Assembly (NCBI RefSeq): GCF_000233715.2
Contig: NC_021184.1
Coordinates: 2,442,001 to 2,506,000 of the forward strand
Length of the DNA stretch: 64,000 bases
Source: Desulfoscipio gibsoniae DSM 7213
Lineage (GTDB): Bacteria > Bacillota > Desulfotomaculia > Desulfotomaculales > Desulfallaceae
Reading direction: 5' to 3'
Shown here piece by piece: positions 26,379 to 35,485 of this stretch (position 1 is the stretch's first letter; each line of letters opens with the position of its first letter). The translations under genes and the position numbers were made by a program. The notes below the pieces were generated by a model. The model saw only the letters and a list, made by a program, of their open reading frames with translations, was not told the DNA's origin and did no database searches.

Positions 26379-27575
26379 ATGGCAGTGGAAAAAACTTTCC
26401 AGGAGATTAATGAACGAATTAAAAAAGGCCAGGCCGTAGTGGTAACCGCTGAGGAACTGGTCAATATGGTTAAAGAAAAAGGAGTAACACGTGTCACATC
26501 TGAAGTGGATGTGGTAACGACAGGAACATTCGGTCCCATGTGCTCTTCCGGCGCTTTTTTAAGCTTGGGTCATTCCAAGCCACGTATTAAAATGAATAAA
26601 GTTTGGCTGAACGATGTACCTGCCTATAGTGGCATCGCCGCTGTTGACGCCTTTATCGGGGCCACTGAGGTGCCCGAAGATGATCCTTTAAACAGCGTTC
26701 ACCCGGGTGAGTTCCGGTATGGCGGCGGACATGTCATCCAGGACCTGGTAGCCCGCAAAAAGGTGCTGCTTAAAGCCACCGGCTATGGCACGGACTGTTA
26801 TCCCCGCAGGGAAATAGAAACTGAAATTACTATTGACGATATTAATGAAGCCATACTTTTCAACCCGCGTAATGCTTACCAGAACTATAACTGCGCCGTC
26901 AACTTGAGCACCCGGACCATCTATACCTACCTTGGCATGCTCAAAGCCAACCTGGCCAACGCGCACTACTCTACGTCGGGACAGCTCAGCCCACTGCTAA
27001 AAGACCCTATGTTTAAAACTATCGGGGTGGGCACGCGCATTTTCTTAGGCGGCGGCATTGGTTACGTGGTTTGGAACGGTACTCAGCACTTCCCGGGAGT
27101 TAATCAGGATGATAACGGCCAAAGCTATGGCCATGCCGGTGCCACTCTGTCAGTACTGGGTGACTTAAAACAAATGAGCCCGCGCTGGCTGGTGGGTACC
27201 AGCATGCTCGGTTACGGAGCTACCTTAACGGTGGGAATTGGCATACCCATACCGCTGCTTAATGAGGAAATCTGCCGTTATGCGGCGGCCGGGGACGATG
27301 AATTATACGCCCCCATCATGGATTACAGCGATGCGTTCCCCAACCTCAACTCATCCAACCTGGGCTATGTCAGTTACGCCGAGCTAAAAAGCGGCAAAAT
27401 AACTGTCAACGGCAAAGAAGTACCCACAGCGCCGGTTTCCAGCTACCCGCGGGCTCGGGAAATAGCTGGTACGTTAAAGCAGTGGATTCAAAAAGGCGAC
27501 TTTTTGCTTGGTGAACCGGTACAGCTATTACCGAATGCGGACGCGGGAATCAAGGTCAACACCTTGAAGGGTTAA
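26379..27575 (+). CDS. Homocysteine biosynthesis protein (HcyBio, DUF39)
   Basis: A 398-residue DUF39 protein. This family, with the ferredoxin encoded next to it, is known from Methanosarcina and sulfate reducers to make homocysteine directly from aspartate semialdehyde with reduced sulfur, without O-acylhomoserine. Visible blocks include TGTFGPMCSSGAFLS, GVGTRIFLGGGIGYV and LVGTSMLGYGATL; the cysteine in PMCSSGA is a plausible sulfur carrier. The ATG follows GTGGAGGTG. It is first in a three-gene operon behind the SAM riboswitch, which supports a methionine/SAM role. Confidence 0.92.
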   Translation: MAVEKTFQEINERIKKGQAVVVTAEELVNMVKEKGVTRVTSEVDVVTTGTFGPMCSSGAFLSLGHSKPRIKMNKVWLNDVPAYSGIAAVDAFIGATEVPEDDPLNSVHPGEFRYGGGHVIQDLVARKKVLLKATGYGTDCYPRREIETEITIDDINEAILFNPRNAYQNYNCAVNLSTRTIYTYLGMLKANLANAHYSTSGQLSPLLKDPMFKTIGVGTRIFLGGGIGYVVWNGTQHFPGVNQDDNGQSYGHAGATLSVLGDLKQMSPRWLVGTSMLGYGATLTVGIGIPIPLLNEEICRYAAAGDDELYAPIMDYSDAFPNLNSSNLGYVSYAELKSGKITVNGKEVPTAPVSSYPRAREIAGTLKQWIQKGDFLLGEPVQLLPNADAGIKVNTLKG

Positions 27576-27599
27576 TTTGCGCAAAAGGAGCGTGTAAAA

Positions 27600-28001
27600 A
27601 TGTCCTCAAAAAAAGTAGTGCTGCGTTTCGGCGCTGACATAGCAGATCAACCTATCATATATAAGCTGGTAAAAGATTATGATTTGGTTATAAATATATT
27701 AAAGGCCAATGTCAACCCGCAGAAAGAAGGCACCCTGGTAATGGATATTACAGGGGTTAATACCGAGCAAGGTATTGAATACCTGCGCCGGTTAGGTGTA
27801 CGTGTACAATCGCTGACGGAGGAAATCATCCAGAATGAAGAAAAATGTGTGAGCTGCGGCGCCTGCACCGATATTTGCCCAACCGGGGCCCTGTATATGG
27901 AAAGACCCGACATGGTGGTGCGGTTTAACAGTGATCGCTGCGTAGTTTGCCATTTGTGTGTTAAAGCATGTCCAATGAAAGCTATGGAGGTTCGTTTTTG
28001 A
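27600..28001 (+). CDS. NIL-domain 2[4Fe-4S] ferredoxin
   Basis: A 133-residue protein with an N-terminal NIL domain (about residues 5-75, VVLRFGADIADQPIIYKLV) and a C-terminal pair of 4Fe-4S motifs, CVSCGACTDICPTGA and CVVCHLCVKACPMKA. It is the known partner of the DUF39 homocysteine protein and probably supplies electrons for sulfur insertion. AAAGGAG precedes the ATG. Its stop codon overlaps the start of the next gene. Confidence 0.93.
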   Translation: MSSKKVVLRFGADIADQPIIYKLVKDYDLVINILKANVNPQKEGTLVMDITGVNTEQGIEYLRRLGVRVQSLTEEIIQNEEKCVSCGACTDICPTGALYMERPDMVVRFNSDRCVVCHLCVKACPMKAMEVRF

Positions 28002-28741
28002 AGGAATACGTGGAACGGTCTTACAGGCTGCTGCACCGACAGCAGGACCTGGTATTTTTTCAAATCGCCATTAAGGAAACAGACCTGGATATAGGCATTG
28101 CCCATGACAAGCTGACTGCCGGGCTGGTGGATGGTGTAAAACAAGAAATAATTAAAATCCGCTCGCAACTGGAACAATACATTACAGCAGATCACACTTT
28201 TTATCACACGTTGGAACCATATACGCCAGGCCCGGGCGCTCCCGAGATCGCCAGAATTATGGCCCGGGCCGCCGCCACCGCCGGCATCGGTCCCATGTCT
28301 GCAGTAGCCGGGGCAATTGCCCAGCACATGGGTTTATATCTGGCCAGGCGCTGCCGGGAAGTGATCGTTGAAAACGGCGGTGATATTTATATGCGTTCCG
28401 AACGGAAACGCAAGATCGGTGTTTTTGCAGGGTCCTCCCCCTTCACCAACCGGCTGGCCCTGGAAATTGAGTCACACCGCATGCCTCTGGGTATTTGCAC
28501 CTCATCAGGCACCGTAGGTCACTCCCTAAGCCTGGGCCATGCAGACGCAGTGGTGATTATGGCGCCATCGGCTGCACTGGCTGATGCCGTGGCTACAGCT
28601 GCAGCAAACCAGGTACAAAATGAAGACGATCTGCAAACAGCAGTTGAATTCGCTATGAGTATCAATTCAGTTACCGGGGCATTGGCTATAAAAAATGATC
28701 AACTGGCCGCTGCCGGTGCCATTAAGCTGGCACCGGCGTGA
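27998..28741 (+). CDS. UPF0280 (ApbE-like) protein of the homocysteine operon
   Basis: A 247-residue UPF0280 family protein, distantly related to ApbE flavin transferases. Blocks include MARAAATAGIGPMSAVAGAIAQ, VENGGDIYM and GICTSSGTVGHSLSLG, which match the ApbE-like substrate and metal sites. Genetic work in sulfate reducers has linked this family to homocysteine formation with DUF39 and the NIL ferredoxin. I take TTG 27998, because TATGGAGG lies before it and it overlaps the ferredoxin stop (TTGA); ATG 27968 is the alternative. Confidence 0.85.
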   Translation: MKEYVERSYRLLHRQQDLVFFQIAIKETDLDIGIAHDKLTAGLVDGVKQEIIKIRSQLEQYITADHTFYHTLEPYTPGPGAPEIARIMARAAATAGIGPMSAVAGAIAQHMGLYLARRCREVIVENGGDIYMRSERKRKIGVFAGSSPFTNRLALEIESHRMPLGICTSSGTVGHSLSLGHADAVVIMAPSAALADAVATAAANQVQNEDDLQTAVEFAMSINSVTGALAIKNDQLAAAGAIKLAPA

Positions 28742-28781
28742 TATAACCCAAACTTCAACCTGGAGCACTCCTATACAGAAC

Positions 28782-28823
28782 ACAGCAAGTACCAGCTATT
28801 TAGCCGGTACTTGCTGTTTTTTA
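28782..28823 (+). terminator. Terminator of the homocysteine operon
   Basis: ACAGCAAGTACC (28782-28793) pairs with GGTACTTGCTGT (28806-28817), followed by TTTTTT. It also stands between two convergent genes. Confidence 0.9.
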
Positions 28824-28861
28824 TAGATCACAACTTTTATTTTTATTTCACGCTTCAAGCA

Positions 28862-30466
28862 TTAATTGACCTTTTTCTCACGCCCCGCCCATTCCTTGGC
28901 CCGGAGCTTGTATTTCATTATTTTGCCGGTGGATGTCTTGGGTAGTTCACCAAACTCAATTTCCTTGGGTGCCTTGAACCGTGCTATTCTTTCCTGGCAA
29001 AACTTGATGATATCCTCTGCGGTGGGGCTGGTACCTTCCTTCAAAGTTACAAATGCCTTTGGTACCTCACCCCATTTTTCGTGGGGCATTGCCACTACAG
29101 CCACTTCCAGTACGTCCGGATGCTGGTAAATAACATTTTCAACTTCCACAGTGGAAATATTCTCGCCGCCACTGATGGTAACATCCTTCATCCGGTCTTT
29201 AATTTCTATATAACCATTGGGGTGGGTGACTGCTAAATCACCGCTGTGAAACCAGCCGCCCCGGAAAGCTTGTTCTGTATCCTCGGGTTGATTATAATAA
29301 CCGGCCATGACATTATTACCCCGCATGACTATTTCACCAATAGTTTCCCCATCATGAGGCATCGGTTCCATTGAAGCCGGATTAACAACATCCATATAAG
29401 TAGCGGTTACATAAGGAACACCTTGTCTAGCTTTAATCTTGGCCCGATCTTCAATAGCCAGATCATTCCATTGAGGCTGCCACTCACATACGCTGTGCGG
29501 TCCGTATACTTCGGTGAGACCGTAAGTTTGTATTACAGTACATCCAACAGATTCCATATTTTTAATAACGGTTGGTGAAGGCGGCGCGCCGGCCGTCATT
29601 ATGTTCAAATGTTTTTTCATCTGCACATCCCCAATACCCTTATAGTTCGCCATACCTATCAAGACTATGGGAGCTGCGCTGAGGTGCGATACTTCATGCT
29701 TTTGAATTTGTTTATATATTTCATCAGGCACCACTTTCCTTAAGCATACGTGAGTGCCGCCAATGGCGGTGATAGCCCAAGTAAAACACCAGCCGTTGCA
29801 GTGAAACATGGGCAAAGTCCATAAATATATGGTGGAAGGATTGCATTGGAACTCCAACAACTCCCCCAATGCGTTTAAATAAGCCCCCCGGTGGGTATAC
29901 AGCACACCTTTGGGCTTGCCGGTGGTGCCGCTGGTGTAATTAAGGGTTATGTGCTGTAGTTCATCGTCCACCCCAAAGGTAAATTCATCGGGGTCTACAG
30001 ATATGAATTCCTCGTAATCCGGACCGTCAAAAACTTTGGACTCCACATCGCAAATGTTTACGATCTTGACGTCCCCTATTTCACTCATAATAGGTTTGAT
30101 AACACCGGCAAATTCAGTATCGACAAACAGCATTTTACTTCCCGAGTGCTGTAAAATGTAAGCAACTTCTTGAGGGGCCAGGCGGATATTAATGCTCACC
30201 AGCACCCCGCCAACCAGGGGAACCGCATAGTGTGCTTCCAAAAGAGGCGGCAAGTTCGGGCAAAGAAAAGCCACCTTATCCCCTTTTTCAATGCCCTGTT
30301 GTTTTAGCGCAGTTGCAAACCGCTGCACCCGGTCTTTAAACTCAGCATATGTGAAGGACTGGTCGTTATAAATAATCGCTTTTTTGTCTGGATAAACAAA
30401 GGCGCTTCTTTCCAGAAAGGCCAGAGGTGATAAAGGCTCATAATTAGTTGTTCTCATTATAGACAT
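28862..30466 (-). CDS. Acyl-CoA synthetase (AMP-binding family)
   Basis: A 534-residue ligase of the ANL superfamily that activates a carboxylic acid to acyl-AMP and then acyl-CoA. The P-loop-like motif is YTSGTTGKPKGVLYTHRG near residue 180; other blocks are IQTYGLTEVYGP, GWFHSGDLAV, and the C-terminal catalytic lysine in PKTSTGKIMK. The sequence is close to medium/long-chain fatty acid and dimethylmalonate-type ligases; the acid is not identifiable. It is monocistronic and convergent with the homocysteine operon. Confidence 0.85.
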   Translation of the reverse strand: MSIMRTTNYEPLSPLAFLERSAFVYPDKKAIIYNDQSFTYAEFKDRVQRFATALKQQGIEKGDKVAFLCPNLPPLLEAHYAVPLVGGVLVSINIRLAPQEVAYILQHSGSKMLFVDTEFAGVIKPIMSEIGDVKIVNICDVESKVFDGPDYEEFISVDPDEFTFGVDDELQHITLNYTSGTTGKPKGVLYTHRGAYLNALGELLEFQCNPSTIYLWTLPMFHCNGWCFTWAITAIGGTHVCLRKVVPDEIYKQIQKHEVSHLSAAPIVLIGMANYKGIGDVQMKKHLNIMTAGAPPSPTVIKNMESVGCTVIQTYGLTEVYGPHSVCEWQPQWNDLAIEDRAKIKARQGVPYVTATYMDVVNPASMEPMPHDGETIGEIVMRGNNVMAGYYNQPEDTEQAFRGGWFHSGDLAVTHPNGYIEIKDRMKDVTISGGENISTVEVENVIYQHPDVLEVAVVAMPHEKWGEVPKAFVTLKEGTSPTAEDIIKFCQERIARFKAPKEIEFGELPKTSTGKIMKYKLRAKEWAGREKKVN

Positions 30467-30572
30467 CCCCCTTATATTATTGGATTATCACTAGTACCAT
30501 TACCTAGGTATAAACAGCTTAATGAATACGGTTTATCTCTGTTGATTTACTACATTGTAAATTAGAGACATC

Positions 30573-30674
30573 ATATTCTTTATATCTTGCAATAATTATA
30601 CCACGTGACGGCTTTATACAGCGGTGATGATTACGACGATATTCTTTATATCTGAATTGCAATAATTGTACCAC
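30573..30674. repeat. Imperfect direct repeat upstream of the acyl-CoA ligase
   Basis: Two copies of an about 32-36 base unit share ATATTCTTTATATCT and GCAATAATT(A/G)TACCAC (30573-30604 and 30639-30674). They lie 107-208 bases upstream of the ligase start. In the ligase direction each copy contains a TGGTA(T/C)AAT element like an extended -10, so tandem promoters or two protein sites are possible. Confidence 0.55.
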
Positions 30675-30827
30675 TTTTCAAAATAATTAATTTAATTCCC
30701 TGTTTAATTGTATTTATAGCTATTTTTATCGAATGTTAACGGTGTTCTGGTGATAATCCAATAAATTGGCCTGCATTGAGAGGGATAATGATCAACAGCA
30801 GCAATGTAAACAAATGTATACATTTTC

Positions 30828-30869
30828 ATGTAAAGTATAGTGTTAGCCAGCAAACACTATACTTTACAT
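30828..30869. terminator. Perfect 17-bp inverted repeat after the SGNH gene
   Basis: ATGTAAAGTATAGTGTT (30828-30844) pairs perfectly with 30853-30869 around an eight-base loop. It sits 18 bases past the SGNH stop. The stem is AT-rich and has no T run, so it may end or protect the transcript, or be a protein-binding palindrome. Confidence 0.5.
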
Positions 30870-30886
30870 AAATTGGACGGCTACGG

Positions 30887-31474
30887 CTACAGCAATTTTA
30901 ATACTGCTCTTTCAGCTATCTCCGCCATAAGCATATAACCCTTATCGTTAAGGTGACATTCATCATAAAAATATTGACCATCACCCTGGCCAGTTCCCGG
31001 AATACATAACGGTGTATAATAATCAATCAACATAATAGACTCGCTGACTGCATAATCGCTCAGCCAATTTCTATATCGAGCCAACCAGCTGACCATCGCT
31101 TCCATACCAAAGGGTAAAAAAGTGCCACCCTCGATCGGGTCGGAGGTAAGGGGGGTAACCAAGCCCAGCATAGGTATAATACCTTGCTGCCTGCTTAACT
31201 TCACCATCTCTTGGATATTGCGCTTTGTTGCAGCCATATCCAACCCCATCCAGGCATCATTGGCGCCGCCCAGTATATGTACATGTGTCACCTTTGATGC
31301 CGGAACATATCGTTCATAGCGGCGCAGCATGTCCAAAGTGGTGTCCCCATTAACACCGCGATTCACCAGGTTTATCCCCGTACGCCGATATAAATGATTT
31401 ACCCAGGAAAATTCAGGCCCCAGGGGGTAACCAAAGGTAATGCTATCACCCAGACAGATAATAGTGTTGGTCAT
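30887..31474 (-). CDS. SGNH/GDSL-family hydrolase
   Basis: A 195-residue esterase-type protein with all four SGNH blocks: CLGDSITFGYPLG (Ser nucleophile), NRGVNGDTTLD (Gly), ILGGANDAWMG (Asn) and DECHLNDKGYM (Asp and His). No signal peptide is seen, so it acts in the cytoplasm on an ester not identifiable from sequence. Its start overlaps the end of the DedA-family gene by four bases (ATGA), so the two are coupled. Confidence 0.88.
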   Translation of the reverse strand: MTNTIICLGDSITFGYPLGPEFSWVNHLYRRTGINLVNRGVNGDTTLDMLRRYERYVPASKVTHVHILGGANDAWMGLDMAATKRNIQEMVKLSRQQGIIPMLGLVTPLTSDPIEGGTFLPFGMEAMVSWLARYRNWLSDYAVSESIMLIDYYTPLCIPGTGQGDGQYFYDECHLNDKGYMLMAEIAERAVLKLL

Positions 31475-32079
31475 ACCTTTTCACTCCTTATGGCATGAAA
31501 ATAATTAATAATCAATTTGACGGCTACATAAGTCAGCAGCAAAACCAGCGCCGCCAATGGCACCTGTTGCTGAAAATAGCCTGCTATGGCGGGCCACTTA
31601 TAACCAAATAACATACCCACGGATATATTGAAGGAAACCCAAATTAGCGAAAATATCATGTTATATAATAAAAATCTGGTCAGCTTAAGTCCGCTGGCAC
31701 CGGCTATATACGGGGTAAGGTTACTGACCATTGGCACAAACCTACCTACTATAATGAACAGGGCTGCAGATTGCTGCATCCAACGGCGAGCCATCTCCAA
31801 CTTGTGGGGGTTAATACGCAAGTATTTGCCATAGCGGTACAGCACGGGTTCCCCCATATAGCGACCTACATAAAATGCTGCCGTGGCACCGATATTAAAG
31901 GCCAATACCGCAATCAAAAATACACTGTAAAAGTTAAGCCTGTTCTGGTTAACCAAAAAGCCGGTAAACATGATCATTACCCCACCGGGAAAGGGCAGGC
32001 CCAGAGCCTCGATAATTAAACCGCCCAGCAACCCGCCCAAACCCAGCGTATCTATATAGTTTACCAAGTAATCCTGCAC
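31471..32079 (-). CDS. DedA-family membrane protein
   Basis: A 202-residue integral membrane protein of the DedA/SNARE-associated family (VTT fold), with GLPFPGGVMIMFTGFL, FYVGRYMGEPVLYRYGKYL and IIVGRFVPMVSNLTPYIAGAS blocks. Family members scramble or flip undecaprenyl phosphate or phospholipids across the membrane. First gene of a two-gene operon with the SGNH hydrolase, which hints at a linked lipid-ester role. Confidence 0.88.
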   Translation of the reverse strand: MQDYLVNYIDTLGLGGLLGGLIIEALGLPFPGGVMIMFTGFLVNQNRLNFYSVFLIAVLAFNIGATAAFYVGRYMGEPVLYRYGKYLRINPHKLEMARRWMQQSAALFIIVGRFVPMVSNLTPYIAGASGLKLTRFLLYNMIFSLIWVSFNISVGMLFGYKWPAIAGYFQQQVPLAALVLLLTYVAVKLIINYFHAIRSEKV

Positions 32080-32188
32080 GCTATAATCGCCTCCACGGTT
32101 TATAGCATAACCTGCGACAAGGCGGTTTTTACAAAGATTATAATATTTATCTACAGGTCATTGAAATTTATGCCAATAAAAAATACGT

Positions 32189-33940
32189 TTATAAAACCTT
32201 TGCCGTGCCTCTATATACCAGACCCCGCTGACCATCCACAGTTACCACTTCCCCGTCGGGGATTATCCTGGTAGCCTCCTCCACCCCCACAATCACCGGT
32301 ATGCCGAACTCCAGGCCAACGATGGCGGCATGGGAAGTTAACCCGCCCGTCTCAGTAATTAGAGCTGCAGCCTTTTCAATAGCCGGAATAAAATCGCGAT
32401 CTGTGTCATGGGTTACCAGTACACTACCATCCTCCATCTTCTCCATCGCCTCACGAGCACTATCGGCCACACATGCCTTGCCGGTCACCGACCGTTTAAT
32501 GATCCCCGTGCCTTTAGCTATGATTTCACCCACGGTATGTACCTTAACAAGATTGGTGGTGCCATGCACCCCCACGGGCACGCCCGCGGTGATAACTATT
32601 AAATCCCCGGCTTTGATCAGCCCGGCAGCCAGAGAAACTTCCACAGCCGCAGAGATCATGCTGTCTGTATCCTCAGTGCGACCTACCAGCAGCGGCTGCA
32701 CCCCCCAGACCAGCGCCATTTTACGCAGTACCGTCCTCTTGGGGGTAACAGCAATGATTGGTGCCTGGGGCCTGTACTTACTAACCATTTTAGCAGTATA
32801 GCCTGATTCCGTGGAAGTGATAATAGCCGCGGCTCCCAAGTCCAGAGCAGTAGACACGGTAGCATGGCTGATGGCGTCGGTAACGGTTTTAGATAGCACC
32901 CGGCGCCTGTTTTTCAGCAATTCATCAAATTTAATTGCTGATTCAGCCCGGGCGGCAATACGGGCCATAGTTTCCACTGCTTCCACAGGGTATTTGCCGG
33001 CAGCGGTCTCACCGGAAAGCATCACCGCATCGGTACCGTCCAAAATGGCGTTGGCCACATCACTGGCTTCGGCCCTGGTGGGACGCGGGTTTTGAATCAT
33101 TGATTCCAGCATTTGAGTAGCTGTAATCACTGGCTTGCCTGCTTGCTTACATTTATCAATGATGGTTTTTTGAATCAACGGCACTTCCTCCGGAGGGATC
33201 TCCACACCCAGGTCACCTCGGGCCACCATTATACCATCAGACACTTCAATTATTTCATCTAGCTTATTGACGGCCTCCCGGTTCTCAATTTTGGAAATTA
33301 TATCCATTTGGCCGCCGTTATCTTCAATGATTTTACGAATAATTAGTATATCGTTAGCCCGGCGCACAAAAGAAGCGGCTACAAAGTCAAAGTTATTTTC
33401 TATGCCAAAAATAATATCACGCTCATCTTGTTCAGTGATGGCCGGCATTTTTACATAAACATCGGGGACATTAACCCCTTTTTGACTGGTAATCTCACCG
33501 CCGTTTTCCACGGTACAATTAATTTTCTCTCCGGCTATGCTATTCACCCGCAAGGCAATCAATCCATCGGATATTAATATCCGGTCATTGGGTTTAACGT
33601 CTTTGGGCAATCCCCGGTAGCTGACGGGAAGAATCCTCTCATTGCCTTTAATTGTCTCGGTGGTCAGGGTAATACTATCGCCGGTTTTAAGCCGCACAAA
33701 ATCCTTTTCCAGATAACCCAGCCGTATCTCAGGCCCCTTGGTATCAAGTAAAATGGCTATATTTTTGCCCACATTACCGGCGGCTTTACGTACGGCTGCC
33801 AGCCGGCGGGCATGATCATCATGGGTACCGTGGGAAAAGTTCAGCCTGGCTACATTCATACCGGCCAGCATTAATTGCTCCAATATAGTTATGCTCTCAC
33901 TGGTCGGTCCAATAGTGCATACTATTTTGGTGCGCCGCAT
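32189..33940 (-). CDS. pyk: Pyruvate kinase
   Basis: A 583-residue enzyme converting PEP and ADP to pyruvate and ATP. The catalytic core starts MRRTKIVCTIGPTSES; KIENREA and MVARGDLGVEIP hold the active-site residues, and CKQAGKPVITATQMLESM the conserved helix. The last about 100 residues form the extra PEP-utilising H-type domain (GGLTSHAAIVGLEFG) seen in Geobacillus and other Firmicutes pyruvate kinases. It lies 12 bases after pfkA, in one operon. Confidence 0.96.
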   Translation of the reverse strand: MRRTKIVCTIGPTSESITILEQLMLAGMNVARLNFSHGTHDDHARRLAAVRKAAGNVGKNIAILLDTKGPEIRLGYLEKDFVRLKTGDSITLTTETIKGNERILPVSYRGLPKDVKPNDRILISDGLIALRVNSIAGEKINCTVENGGEITSQKGVNVPDVYVKMPAITEQDERDIIFGIENNFDFVAASFVRRANDILIIRKIIEDNGGQMDIISKIENREAVNKLDEIIEVSDGIMVARGDLGVEIPPEEVPLIQKTIIDKCKQAGKPVITATQMLESMIQNPRPTRAEASDVANAILDGTDAVMLSGETAAGKYPVEAVETMARIAARAESAIKFDELLKNRRRVLSKTVTDAISHATVSTALDLGAAAIITSTESGYTAKMVSKYRPQAPIIAVTPKRTVLRKMALVWGVQPLLVGRTEDTDSMISAAVEVSLAAGLIKAGDLIVITAGVPVGVHGTTNLVKVHTVGEIIAKGTGIIKRSVTGKACVADSAREAMEKMEDGSVLVTHDTDRDFIPAIEKAAALITETGGLTSHAAIVGLEFGIPVIVGVEEATRIIPDGEVVTVDGQRGLVYRGTAKVL

Positions 33941-33952
33941 AATAATCCCTCC

Positions 33953-35196
<1,244 letters not shown>

Positions 35197-35439
35197 TTAT
35201 GTCTGGTCTGTTCTTAGGTTACCGTGCTTGGTCATTATCTCTGCCCGGCCGCGTATTTTAATAGCTGAAGTATGTTGAGTAAACTGGGCAATCATTATTT
35301 CACCCTTGTCCAGTTTTTCAGAATGATGGAACTTTGTATCACGCCCGCGGGTGAGACCGATGATGGTTACACCGTTTTCCAGCGCCTTAACTACAATATA
35401 TTCCCCGGCTAATTCGTTGTATTCGCTCATATTTTTCAC
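35197..35439 (-). CDS. mtrB: TRAP, tryptophan RNA-binding attenuation protein
   Basis: An 80-residue protein nearly identical in its core to Bacillus [35 protein letters not shown] and [19 protein letters not shown] forms an 11-subunit ring that, loaded with tryptophan, wraps (G/U)AG repeats in trp leaders and causes termination or blocks translation. No trp gene or anti-TRAP gene is in the window and mtrB is not next to folE (mtrA) as in Bacillus. It lies 46 bases after dnaE, possibly in the same transcript. Confidence 0.93.
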   Translation of the reverse strand: MKNMSEYNELAGEYIVVKALENGVTIIGLTRGRDTKFHHSEKLDKGEIMIAQFTQHTSAIKIRGRAEIMTKHGNLRTDQT

Positions 35440-35485
35440 CCCATAAAAATTACCTTATTATAGCAGTCATCATAACACAGCCTCA

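Larger units (their letters stand above)
30467..30886. other. Intergenic region, 420 bp, with repeats
   Basis: The stretch upstream of the acyl-CoA ligase and downstream of the SGNH gene holds the direct repeat and the long palindrome described separately. I see no open frame. Confidence 0.5.
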
